A DNA stretch of 64,000 nucleotides from the NCBI RefSeq assembly GCF_021917145.1, contig NC_061081.1:3235466-3299465 (forward strand), in the 5' to 3' direction. Source of the DNA: Hypomesus transpacificus (lineage: Eukaryota > Chordata > Actinopteri > Osmeriformes > Osmeridae). Both the position numbers and the translations under genes were made by a program. Below the pieces are notes generated by a model. The model saw only the letters and a program-made list of their open reading frames with translations, ran no database searches and was not told where the DNA came from. Shown in pieces: positions 10,085 through 21,368 of this stretch; the stretch's first letter is position 1, and each line of letters starts with the position of its first letter.

Positions 10085-11347
10085 CAGTTTTTTTACAATC
10101 GCTATGACAGTTTTTTTCAATACCTTTAACAAGTTTCCTAAACTCTTGACACAGTTAGCACATCATCCGTCTGTGTAGACTGTACAATTAACACATTTCT
10201 TGTTGCTTTGACACAAAATGCATAGAATAAACACAAATTTTAAATGCTTGAACTTCTTTTACACACAAACTCAACCAAGACTAAAACAATCGATTTTTAC
10301 TGCCCAATTTACCAATGCTTTCACACTGTTAGCAAAACAGATAACATCATGTTCAAAACCTAAATTATTGGCTTAAGTCAAAGTGAACAGCTGTTTATAT
10401 TGTGAATTGAAACACAAATATATCCCCTGTATTTTATTCCATTGCTACTGAGAAACAGCTGAAGTTATGCAAATACTGTAAATCACAGCTGATCTCCAAC
10501 TAGGAAACACTCAGGTGTTGAGGTTCTTTCAATTGCATGACCAAATGATATGGACAGTAAAGAGGAACTCTTTGGGCTGATCTGGTGTGGAAAAAGAACA
10601 ATATAGAGCAACACAAAAAAAGTAAGAATACAGTAATGCCTGCACAAGGGAGAGGAAGACAAGTACCAGGACAAGGGAGAGGAGTGAGACAAGGGCAAGG
10701 GAGAGGAGTTAGAATGTGTGGTGGCGCTCAGAAAAGGGCCAGAGCTTGGGTAATACTGTAAATGGAAGCTATATTGCATATTTCTTGCAATAAAGTCCTG
10801 TTGCAAATTAAGCCTTTACTGCAGCAATTATGTTTCTGTCTTATTTTTTCAATACAGTAACCGTACATTCTATAAAGCTACTCTGAGATGGGTCATACAT
10901 TTTTTGTTCAGAATGTATGCAGCAAAACAAACAAAATGCATGCATTTACAAAACCCAACAAAACAAAAATGTAGAGAGGCTTCAAAAGAAACTGCAGTGC
11001 AAACACAATCTTTAATCCATAGACTCTGAGACCTGACACAAATGAATGAATGAATGCAGTTTCTGTAATTCCATCTGATGTTAGTGTTTTTTATGACATT
11101 GTGCTATGATTGACTAAATGTTCCTGTGAAAAGAGAACGTTTGTTAATGTTTGGTAGACATGTTGTCATGTTTAGTGTATTTTTGTGTTATGACAATTAG
11201 TGTTTGAGTTTAGGTAACAATGTGTGATTTTGAGCATGAAATTAACAGGTTCATGCCAATTGTGTGTGGTAGGTGTGTTGGTGCGTTAAGAGTTACTTAA
11301 ACTTGTTTAGGGTATTGAAAAAACTGTCATAGCAATTGTAAAAAACT
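10085..11347. mobile_element. Mariner/Tc1-like element, non-autonomous
   Basis: It starts CAGTTTTTTTACAATCGC and ends with the complement of a closely related sequence (ACTG at 11347). The TIRs match for well over 100 bp with mismatches. It is flanked by TA on both sides (10083-10084 and 11348-11349), as expected of Tc1/mariner. The 1.26 kb element holds only a 41-codon frame (10636-10761) and no DDE domain. It sits in the 3' LTR end of the retrotransposon. Confidence 0.75.
10636..10761 (+). pseudogene. Arg/Gly-rich N-terminal stub of mariner transposase
   Basis: A 41-codon frame starting MPAQGRGRQVPGQGRGVR and containing repeated GQGRGVR words, then a stop. Two other mariner-like elements in this window (27640-29285 and 42605-44241) have a similar RG-rich stub near the same relative position. 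In the third, a helix-turn-helix remnant follows. I infer that this is the start of the transposase gene with the rest deleted. Confidence 0.5.
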
Positions 11348-11349
11348 GT

Positions 11350-12667
11350 AAGAACCCAACACGACATTACCCCCTTCACTGACTCCATAATGATTATATA
11401 TATATTAGAACTACAATGGCCCTAATACGCTGTTGTAAAATCCAGATAATTTTTTATCCACGTTCAAATTCCAAGGGTTGGAGTAACTCGGTCAACACTG
11501 TGGAGTCCTTCCGCTTCCTGGGCACTATCCTCCCCCACACCTCAGTGGCGTGCGGGGGGGGGCAGTTATATTTTATATTGTATAGCTCTGCCAGTATTTT
11601 GTAGTATTTTTTTTTAACATTTTACCATTTTGTTTATTATGTTTACTGTATGCACTCTGAAATAATATTTCTTATTCCTTAAAACTAGACAATGGACACA
11701 TGCAAAGGGAGAGCAGTGGCAGGGCACATGTGTGGGAGTGATGACACCATGCAGCTGTTCACAAATAACGGATCCCTCGTGAAAACCTTTATGAAACCCA
11801 TGTTTAAAGGGCTTGGACATTGAAGAAATGTTGACCGTTGAGGATTTATCCTTTCTAGTCGAGACAACCCGATTTCCACAACAGTGTCAGTCCGTTTTTG
11901 GTCCCATGCTGGGGAGAACAGTTTCCCATGCAACACATAATGACCGTGGGTTGACTTGGCTTGCACAGAACAGATACAGGAAGTCAAACGTCACAGGCTC
12001 TTGCAGTGGTGTACCAAGCTGATGCATTAGCAGAAGTATATTTTCGTGCTGCAGTTGTAAGAACACTCCATTACCCAGAGTTACGATAATTTCCTGTAAT
12101 TGCCTTCATCATTGCTTTCTCCGTCAATAAAATCATTGCTTTCTCCGTCAATAAAATCACAATCTCAAGAACAGTGATTTCAACTAATGGTTATTATGGC
12201 AGAAGATGACAAGGATCATTTAATGCAAAAACCAAAAAGAGGAGGGAGGTTAGATGAGGTTAGTTGTTAGATGAGGAGGTAACAAAAATAGAATAAACAG
12301 GAAAAAGTTGATTTGTTGAGCAATGGGTTCTGTGATAGAATGCCCAAATATGGCCAAAATATCGGTTCATCTTAGGTTAGTGCTACATCTGGGAGTCTAG
12401 GCCACACCCCCATCTGCATTTCAGAATCAGGAGCTGTACCATCGAGTCTCAGGTCAGTTCATGCATATACATTTATGAGTTATCACTGTGTGGGAGTGTG
12501 TGTTTGTGTGTGTTTGTCAGAATCTGTCAATGTTAAGATTGTTCTGCTTCAATCCTTTACTTTGTTAAATCCACTGGTGGTCGAGGTTTTTCCTGGAAAC
12601 CTGCCCACCCAGATTGCTTTCTGTTTCACATTACAGTACGTTACTGGTGTGACAAGTGCTCTGGAAT
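11350..12667. other. fut7 upstream region
   Basis: No gene is supported here. At about 11480-11560 a short fragment decodes to 'VESFRFLGTIL', the RT-distal motif of non-LTR retrotransposons, so it is a LINE scrap. At 12109-12157 a 24-bp unit (attgctttctccgtcaataaa core) is duplicated in tandem. The rest, including open frames at 11614-12022, shows nothing recognisable. The fut7 promoter and any 5' UTR exons should lie in this region. Confidence 0.5.
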
Positions 12668-14426
12668 ATGGAATTACACTTAACGGGTAAGGAATTGTAA
12701 CTTTGTACAACTATGTCTTTGTTGTTTTTATGTCTGTTATATGCCATGAAAATCAAGGCCGAAAAGAAAGGACTAGTTCTATCAGTATTGCACAGTTCTA
12801 TCAGTATTGCAGTGGTTATTGCTAAGGAACTATTTGTGTTTTACAAGACACAATGCAACCACTACATCTTCTTATTTATAATATAAGTTAATTCCATAGA
12901 TAATACAATACAACCTTGTGTACAATTGTAACAGTCTGTGCTTTCTACTAGCTTATGCTACATTTAGGTCTGTTATTTTTTTTTTTTTAATTTTGCGTAT
13001 CACATTTCTTTTTTATCTCGTGCTGTATATGATCTGACTCTGAAGGGCAGTTCCACTCTCAAAAGAATAATGGATGTAGTTTAAATATTACATGTTTATC
13101 TAGCATAAAACCATGTTTTATAATGTAAGGGAATTTAGTCTGGATGTCTTAACTATCCCGTTGTTCGTGTTTTTGGCAAATATTACAAATGCATGCCATT
13201 AACTTACCAAAATGAAACTTACCCATGAGACAAACACATGTAATCAATAAAAAAATATATGTTTTAAGCTTTCTTAACCAAAGCTTTTGTATTTGGCTTT
13301 TTCGCTTCTTCCCATCCCTCCATCCCGAGAAGAAAAAGCTGTCTGCGTGGAGAAACGTTCATTTTTTCACAAGAAGAAGCGTTTGGTGTTGATCTTCCTG
13401 CTCTTTCTTTTGCTCTTTCTGAGTCACCTGATCAGCAAGCTTGGTTGGTGGCAAGTAAAACCCCTTTACATCAACCAAGACACCAGCGGTAATGGAAGCA
13501 ACTTTATCATCCTTGTGTGGTACTGGCCGTTCGGTGTCAGAGACACCCTGGAGGGGGACGTGTGCATGGACCATTACCACATTCCAGGCTGCCATCTGAT
13601 GGATCAGAGGAGCCTGTACCACCAGGCGAACGCTGTGATCTTCCACCACCGAGAACTGCAGCAGAGGCTCCAGGTCCTCCCCCTTGACTTGCTCCGCCCC
13701 CCACACCAGAAGTGGACCTGGCTCTCCCTGGAGTCCCCAGAGAATAGTGGGGACCTGAGTCACTACGGCAATGTGTTCAACTGGACCATGACGTACCGCC
13801 GTGACGCCGACATCCCTATACCCTATGGGGAGCTCATTAGGAAACAGGCTATGAAGTCTAGTTTTGACAGCATAGAGGACTTCATTACACCGAATAAATC
13901 TACATTGGTCTGCTGGGTGGTCAGTAACTTCAATGACCACCATAAGAGAAGCCAAGTATACAAAGCCCTGATAAAGACCATTCCAGTAGAAGTGTACGGG
14001 AAATGGAACAATAGGCCACTAGCCAATGAAAAACTCCTGCCCACCATGTCACACTGTTACTTCTATCTCTCCTTCGAGAACTCTCTCTCCAAGGACTACA
14101 TTACAGAGAAGCTCTGGCACAATGCCTATATGTCAGGGGCGGTGCCTGTGGTGTTAGGTGCATCATTGGAGGATTACAAGGCAGTGGCCCCACCCAACTC
14201 CTTCATCCATATTGATAATTTTACATCAGTGGAAGAGTTAGGGATTTACCTTCGAAATTTGTCTCAAAACCAACAGGAATACGCAAGTTATCAGGCTTGG
14301 AGACGGGACTATAAGGTGAAACGTTTAGCAAGTTGGGTCGAAAGGTTCTGTAGGATCTGTTTATACCATCACAATCTGTCTGCACAGACAGTTTACCCAG
14401 ATCTTGAAGCTTGGGTAAGAGGGTAA
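12668..14426 (+). CDS. fut7: Alpha-(1,3)-fucosyltransferase 7
   Basis: A Golgi type II membrane enzyme that adds fucose in alpha-1,3 linkage to GlcNAc of sialylated lactosamine, the last step to sialyl-Lewis x on selectin ligands (family knowledge). The main exon, 13330-14426, encodes a basic cytosolic stretch, a hydrophobic signal anchor (VLIFLLFLLLFLSHLI), 'ILVWYWPFG', 'VIFHHREL' and 'MTYRRDADIPIPYG'. The donor-binding motif 'FYLSFENSLSKDYITEK' with 'GAVPVVLG' follows. Best resemblance is FUT7. No ATG exists upstream in the main exon. A short first coding exon at 12668-12686 (ATG, six codons plus one base, donor GTAAGG) joins in phase at the acceptor before 13330, giving 371 codons; FUT7 in mammals also has a tiny first coding exon. 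This first exon is an inference. Its 0.6-kb intron holds no other feature. Human FUT7 has 342 residues. Confidence 0.88.
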
Positions 14427-16644
14427 CTGTTACCAAATCAGTTGCATCTTTGAATCTTTATTCAACTTCTTCTATTTCTTCCGTGACACCTTTCAGCGCC
14501 TTCAAATCTTCAGCTATTAAAACCGTTCAGCTGTCAAAAAAGACCTATGACTGCTATGACTCTTCTTTTAACTTCAACTTTCAAATCCTTCTTCCTTTCA
14601 GCTACAGCCACTTTGCTTTTTGATATCAATTCAACTTTTTTCAATATCACTGATTGTTTCATGAGTTTTTCAAACCGTTTCTGAGATTTACATGGGTGTG
14701 TATGTGGAGAGCCTAGAGTGCTGACTTAAAGGCTTAGAGTGGAGGGGAGCTTTGAAATCAGTTTCAAAAATAATTTCTAGTTTGCCAGCATTGCCACAAT
14801 TTTCACTCTTAATGCTTCATTTTTGGATCAATAGATAATTTTGTGTTGGTCGTAGACAGTTGTGTATGGAATCCAACAGACTTACACATTTGTTCAAAGC
14901 CCCACAAAAGCGAGACAAAGTCCAACTCTCGCCCCATAGAAACCAATGCAAATCTGGTGACAAATTTGTCAGCAATAGCAGAAGGTACACGTTTTGAAAC
15001 TGCCGGGAGAGTCATATTTGTGACCGCAGACATATAAAGGACATCTATGGTTTCGACAGAGTCTTGGAAAATATCCTTATCCTACTACTTCTACAATTTA
15101 ACAGTTCAGCTATCAGCTTCTCCCACATTGCATTTCAGCTCTTAGCATTGTTAGATGATGCAGTTCAGCTTCCACACTGCCTCGTGTGACACATTTTTTA
15201 AATTCATTTCAGCTTGCGGATATTTTCTCATTTCTGTATTTTCAGCAATTTCAACAAAAAAATCCGCTTTCAGCATTCTAACGCGTTTCCTGCAGGAAAT
15301 GTTTTTTAACATATTGGTTTTCCTTTGTAATGGCACATTTAGAATAAACTGAAAATGTTTTAACCAAATACTTTCGGATTTTCTAATATAATTTGAGTTC
15401 AACCGTCCCATAAATTTAAATAATCCAAAAGTCATAAGCAGCATGTTACGTTCTCCTCATCTTCTGAAGCATGCATGTAGGCTGACATGAGCTGTAGCAG
15501 TGTGGAAGGAGAAACTAAAGAGTGATGCAAGAACAATATGACACCAGGTTTGAATGGAAATAAGAATTTAATTGCTAGGTGCAGAGTTACAGGTAACATT
15601 AATTCCCTTCAGATTGTGTCATGTCAATAAATTATCAGAATATTATTTCATACATGTGTGCTGTTAGCGAACAGGGATAAGGCTCACCAGCATAGATAAG
15701 GACATTTCCTGACCCCGAGTCACATGTACAACTGCACAGAACTAACTAAAGTCAAACATTTATGGACGGTTTGGAAAGAGCAGCAAATCACGCAAAAAAA
15801 AAAAAGCTGTACCCCACAAGTTCACAGAACAAGTAACACTGGACCAGAGACAAAGCAGGAAAACTGGTCTGATTGCTGGGAGGGGGGGGGGGGCAGTACT
15901 CAATGCCCCCAAACCAATGCAGACATGTTCCTGTAGTTTTCACTCATCTCATAAGCACCCACATTTCTACATTCAAAATAAAATCTGTTAAAAATAATGT
16001 GCCCAATATAGAAAATGTAAGAAGCTAGGATAAAATCTGACTTTTGTACCAAGTACCCCAACCTTGTTAAAAAGGTAGGAGAGGGGTTCCATCTGAACTG
16101 TAAACAATTTCCACAACCTGCATTACATTAGCAGGGACTGCATTCATAAGGCAAGACAAAAACATTTGATTAAAATAAGAAAAATACAAACTTTAGCTTT
16201 TAAAAATGGAGAACTTTGGACTCCATAAAACCACAACTTTGTGCAAAAGCATCGTTTCATCAATCCAATGCCCCTCCCCCCCAGCATACCTCCTCCCTCC
16301 CAGTCTCAAGAAGCTCCCCTGGGGGTTTCCAGTCACTGTTTAAACATTGGGCCGAGCTGTGGACGGCTTCAACATGGGCGACGCCACCGGGAAAATGTCA
16401 GATGGCGCTTTTCTAACGATTACAACAATCACCATTTCATTGCTGTCTCCAAAACAAGAGGATGTTGTCCATTACAACCCTTTATGTTTGTCATTTCTTA
16501 AACCCCACACCTTGTGGAGGTGGTATAAGGCACAGATCAGCTTGAGGAGTGAAAGGTAGCCACTTCAGGTGAAATACAGGTGACCTGGCTGGGGGGGAGG
16601 GGGGGGTTGAGGGGAGGGGCACAGCAGAGGACTAAAAGGCAGAT
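14427..16644. other. fut7-pou5f3 convergent intergenic region
   Basis: The two genes are convergent, so both 3' UTRs should lie here. AATAAA occurs on the plus strand at about 15342 and its complement TTTATT at 14457. A poly-G run at 15882-15893 and AT-rich sequence fill the rest. The open frames at 14809-15033 and 15151-15444 show no domain. No other gene is seen. Confidence 0.5.
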
Positions 16645-18965
16645 TTAGCTGGTCAGGTGGCCCACCAACCCAGGGTGCAGGGCCTGCTTGAAGACGTCGG
16701 GTCGGTGAAGAGGGGCCATGTAGAGGGCAGGGGCTCCGTGATGGGGGTTGGGATGGTATCCCTGGCCGGGCATAGGAGAGGGCACCATGTGCGGTGGCGG
16801 GGGAGGGCTCTGCTCGTAATACTGTCCTTCGCACTCCTCGTCGAAGGGAAGAGCCAGCCTCTTCCCCTTTTGGCGGCGGTTGCAGAACCACACGCGCACC
16901 ACCTGTTAAGTGAGTCAGGAAATGTGTACAGGAAGAGGCCCAGGACATCCATAACTCAAGATAACTTCCCTTTAAGGGCCCTGACATTCTGACATGCATG
17001 CTGTATATTATGGGACCATTGCACTGCACTTTACTAGTAAACTATGCATGGTGGCGGGACACTCACGTCTCTCTCTAGACCCAGGTCGTCGGATATGTGC
17101 GTGATCTCCTGGGTGTTGGGTTTTGGACACTTGATGAAGTAGGACTCCAGTGCAGAGCGCACAGTCCCCTCCAGGCTGGTCCTCCTCTTTCTCTTCCGGG
17201 TGTCTACAAACACCCGCTCGATCTTGTACATCTGCGAAAACAAACAGGCCGTTCATGAGCAACCGTTTAGAAGGTGTGTTGCACTTGGATTTGATTCACC
17301 CAAACATGAACATAGGGAAAGTATTTGATGTATTCATTTGCCCCAGAATCAGAGACATTGGCCTGCAAGGGGTGTGAGTATTGACCATCCACAAGAGGGA
17401 ACCATTTCAGAATCAAGATGCCCCCCTCACGTAATCCTTTAGAAAACAATGAGCACCAAAAAAATCAGATTTAAAATAGGACACCATTTATTGAAGTAGC
17501 TATTTAGAGCAACTTCACCAGTTATGTTGTTCTCCCCCCCCCCCCCCCCTCCCATCCTATAACTGATCAAACCATGCTTCCACAAAACCACAGTAACAGG
17601 GTAGGGTTTGAATCAGACCAGGTCATTCATTGTGGGTCGACTCACATCTTGTGGGTTGTCGGAGGTCTCAGCCTCGTTGAGCCACCTCTGGAGCAGGGGC
17701 TTCAGTTTACACATGTTCTTGAAGCTGAGCTGGAGGGCTTCAAAACGACAAATGGTTGTCTGGCTGAACATCTTGCCTGTACAGACAGAAGAAACGACAT
17801 TACCTGTGGTACACACTAGGATTGGGCAGTCCTGAATTAATTATGAAAATGGGAAATGTGTAGACAAATTCTACTTATGCAAAAGTGAGAGGTTAATTCA
17901 ATTAACCCCATAGGCACATGTAGAGCAGCATTTATGCCATACCAAAATACAAAGTAATTAAACATATCCCTTTGCCTAAACATGGATGATGTGAAAGCTT
18001 ACCATAAAGATTTCCCAGGGCCAAGCCCACATCTGCTTGTGTGAACCCTAATGTTATACGCTTGTGTTTCAATTCCTTGGCAAACAGCTCCAACTCTTCA
18101 GTGGAGAGGTTTTCCTTAAGAAAACCAAACAATCAGTATATCCAGTAACCAGTAAACATTTATAAATCAATTGCATCAAACAAACAAAAGCAAACTCGTA
18201 ACTCACCTCTTCTTCTGAGTCGCTGCAGCCGCCGCTGGAAGAACCGCTGCTACGAGTTGAGTTGGAGTTCTGAGTCGGTGTTGCCGGGACTGTCTGGCTT
18301 GCACTCCCGCTGAAGAACGCGTTCACGGGCAGTCCATTGCTTGGGGGAGATGGCGAAAGTGATGGGGACGAAGCAGATGATGTGGTGGCATTTTGACTAC
18401 TGGTGCTGGCGGCCGTCATATGAGTAAAACCAGGCCAGAAAGACGGGTTCCATGGTGCCGAATAATACATCCCGTGAGTCATGGCGGAAGTCGGTGGGGT
18501 TTGATACTGTTGAATCTTTATATCGGTCGAATACTCGTCATTCACCTCCTTTTCTGTCTTTATCTCGGGCATCTTGATCTGCTCCCTGGTTTCGGCAATA
18601 GGTGGACTGTGGTTGGTTGGTTGTGTGACCGCAGCTACCCCTGGTATTTGCCCTGTGTACTCGGAAGCAGCGAAGGGATACCAGTGTTTGGGTTGTCCAA
18701 AGTCCCCAGCCTGAGAGTCGGAGGCCCTGTAGTCACCACCGACGGGAGGGAACGGGAAAAAACTTTGAGCGGCGGCCTGGGTAATTCCGTTATATGCCGC
18801 TTTGTTGAAGATGAGAGCCGGGTCTTGCAGCACACCGTGTGGTATCTGGAGCGACGAGCCGCCCAATCCTTCTTGAGCCAAGGCCTGTGAGTACATAGTA
18901 GCCCGGCTGAAGTCGTAAGGTCTGCTGTTGCACTCAGAGTTGGAGGTCTGGGATCGGTCAGACAT
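16645..18965 (-). CDS. pou5f3: POU domain, class 5, transcription factor 3
   Basis: Five exons on the minus strand: 18207-18965, 18003-18114, 17646-17776, 17067-17231 and 16645-16902. All phases match, giving 474 codons plus stop, close to zebrafish Pou5f3. Exon 1 encodes a Ser/Thr/Pro-rich N-terminal transactivation region with an SDSEEE acidic end. Exons 2 and 3 encode the POU-specific domain ('[24 protein letters not shown]', '[16 protein letters not shown]', 'LKPLLQRW'). Exons 4 and 5 encode the linker and POU homeodomain, starting [10 protein letters not shown] and ending with recognition helix '[15 protein letters not shown]'. The tail is Pro-rich. It is the fish counterpart of the OCT4 family: nuclear, binds octamer/Sox sites, drives zygotic genome activation and early patterning. 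The start is ATG 18965; the upstream in-frame GTG is ignored. It is convergent with fut7 and shares the minus strand with npdc1. Confidence 0.97.
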
Positions 18966-19503
18966 GGTCACGGTTGCTTAAAGTTGCACAAATTGATAGT
19001 AATCCCGACTGCGTCTGCTGGCGACCGTCTAATCGTCCATGGCAAAGTTCCGGAAAATGTTGGAACTCTTGAGCAACCTAGTGATATCAAAAAGCTAGTT
19101 AGCCAAAATGAACCACTCCGAGCAATTCGTGGAGGCGTGAAAAACAACCCCTTACGGGTAGGTCGTTACTCTGTTATCAAGACAATCCTCTGCATAAATC
19201 CAAGTAAATTCAACTATTAGAGTTCACCACCACTTAGTCAACCTCACCTTCAAGATCAAATGCTCTTCTTTGGACTCCAGGCCCCGGATCCACAGGTTTT
19301 CCTAATCAGTCGATGCTCGTGCTGGAGGACGGAATGTTAATTGTCTCCTCTCCTATTGGCCACACAGCTAATTACGTACAGCTGATAGTGAATTTGTGAA
19401 TGAACTTGGTGTTTTTTCTATTCCAACGTAGCACGTAAGAAAATTTGGGGCGTGTACTATGCTGCCTATTGGCTCCTGGTAAAGGAGTTTCAGGTCACCG
19501 TAG

Positions 19504-19537
19504 ACATTGTTTACAATGTTTAATTAATAGATTTGCA
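19504..19537. promoter_or_regulatory. Palindromic Sox motif plus octamer-like site upstream of pou5f3
   Basis: ACATTGTTTACAATGT (19504-19519) is a perfect inverted pair of Sox-type ACAATG sites. TAATTAAT follows, then ATTTGCA at 19531-19537, one base short of the octamer complement. It lies about 540 bp upstream of the pou5f3 start. Sox-Oct neighbours suit auto-regulation known for POU5F genes; function here is inference. Confidence 0.35.
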
Positions 19538-21283
19538 GTTCACACTCTCAAATTAAAATAACCAAGCCCAACAGAGAGTAGGCTATAAAGTGTTAATTCT
19601 GATGGAAAATGATCACAAAATATATCATTTAGGTGCATGTTTACATTGTGAAGGGTTGGAGTTGCTCTCACAAACCTGAAAAGGCTGTTGTTGAAAATAC
19701 ATATGTAGGCACCCCATACGTGAATCATTAGCCTATGCTTACTTTGTAAATTATTCACTTTTAACGACTTGTCCTTGATATTAAAATGTGATGTTATTTA
19801 AGTCTGGGTAAAGGATAGGCCTATAGCCATGCATTCGAGATTTAGGACTAACATTAGCCTACACAATTGGGAACGTTAAGAAAACCAAAACATAGCCTAA
19901 CATTACATTCATATTGCCTAGCACAGAGTAGCTTATATGTGTTGCTAAAATATTTTTGCATTTAAATTGTAAAAGCCGATTATATCCTTGGAATATTTTG
20001 TTGGATTGACTCGATTAAAATGTTAGATTTTATTGAGCAATAATATCCTACATTGTTTAGGTTTTATCTATCTCCCTGGAAGTGAACTGGTAACTTTTTA
20101 GTTTAAGGCATGTAGGCTGCAGTGGAAAATACGTAGCATGCGCCCAAATCAAATGCCATGTTTTAGCCTATACAAATTTGAGACAACGCAAAGGAAATAA
20201 ATAAAATGGTTCCAGGCATTCAGGTGACCTTCCACCATTCACCCTTGATCGGTGCCTATTCAAAGGCGTGGATGGCCGTCGTACCGATACAGATGCGCAC
20301 CCCCAGAGCGAGTCGTTGGCTACAGATTGTGGCAGGAAGACGCGCTGCAGGAAGGGCGTGGGGGTGTCATTGTACGGCTTGCCCCCGGCGCACCCCGCAG
20401 CTTTCAGACCCCGAGTTGCGATGGTCGACCATTAGCTTCTTTTCAGACGCGAACAATAAGTCTCATCCCTTTGATTTCGCCACCCCCCACACACACACCT
20501 CCTCCTCTGAATCAAACAGTCAAAGTTTCACTGAAATCCAGACGGGATAGCTGTTTGACAGGCGTAATCTGAAAACGCAGTTAGTCATAAAATGGTTTGA
20601 AATGTGTAGCCAGCTGCGTCATCACCGTTCATGTCATAACAAATATCGCCTGATTAATCTTCATATTCTACGTAATCCACAGTATGTTCCGATCTTACTA
20701 TGCCTTCTCATTGGACCTACCTGTAGACATTCATCTTCAAACGCACTTTTTCTCACCACCTAAACTAGGGACTCTGCAGCCCATTCTGTGCTCGCTTGCC
20801 CAGGAGAGAGAGGGGGCTTGGAATGGCCACAGGGACTCCTCAATGGCTTAAAGGACATCAAACTCCAGCTACAGGCATTGTCCTGCACTCTGTACTTGGA
20901 GGGGAGTGGGGTGGGGTGGGGTGGTTTGGGGTGATGGATTGTCATGCTAAACACTCACAGGGGAAAGTGGGACGAGGTACAAGGCTTCAGAGATCGAGAG
21001 AGAAGGAGTGAGAGGAAGGGGGGAGGATTTGATACAGTGAGGGGGATACTGTCGGGAGTGTGGGTGTGTGTTTGTGTGCGCGCGTGTGTGTGTGCATGGG
21101 GGGTGGGGGTGTCAGTGGATTAGCCTGAAAAGCTCCCAGATGTCCTTTTTACAGATCTTGTCTTGCTCCTTTCAAGTGAACTCTTCTTCGTCCTCACCCC
21201 CCACCCCCCCCCCCCCCCCCACCGCTAGCTGTAGGAGCACTGGCCTTCTGCAGATAAAGGCAGCATCTGCCTGCCCACTTCTA

Positions 21284-21284
<1 letters not shown>

Positions 21285-21367
<83 letters not shown>
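21285..21367. repeat. (TCTG)n microsatellite
   Basis: About 20 uninterrupted TCTG/GTCT units. Confidence 0.97.

Positions 21368-21368
<1 letters not shown>

Noticed and set aside
13359..13955. 198-codon minus-strand frame opposite fut7
   Set aside because: A shadow of the fut7 coding exon, without any domain of its own.
18393..18890. 165-codon plus-strand frame opposite pou5f3 exon 1
   Set aside because: An antisense shadow of the Ser/Pro-rich pou5f3 N-terminal region.
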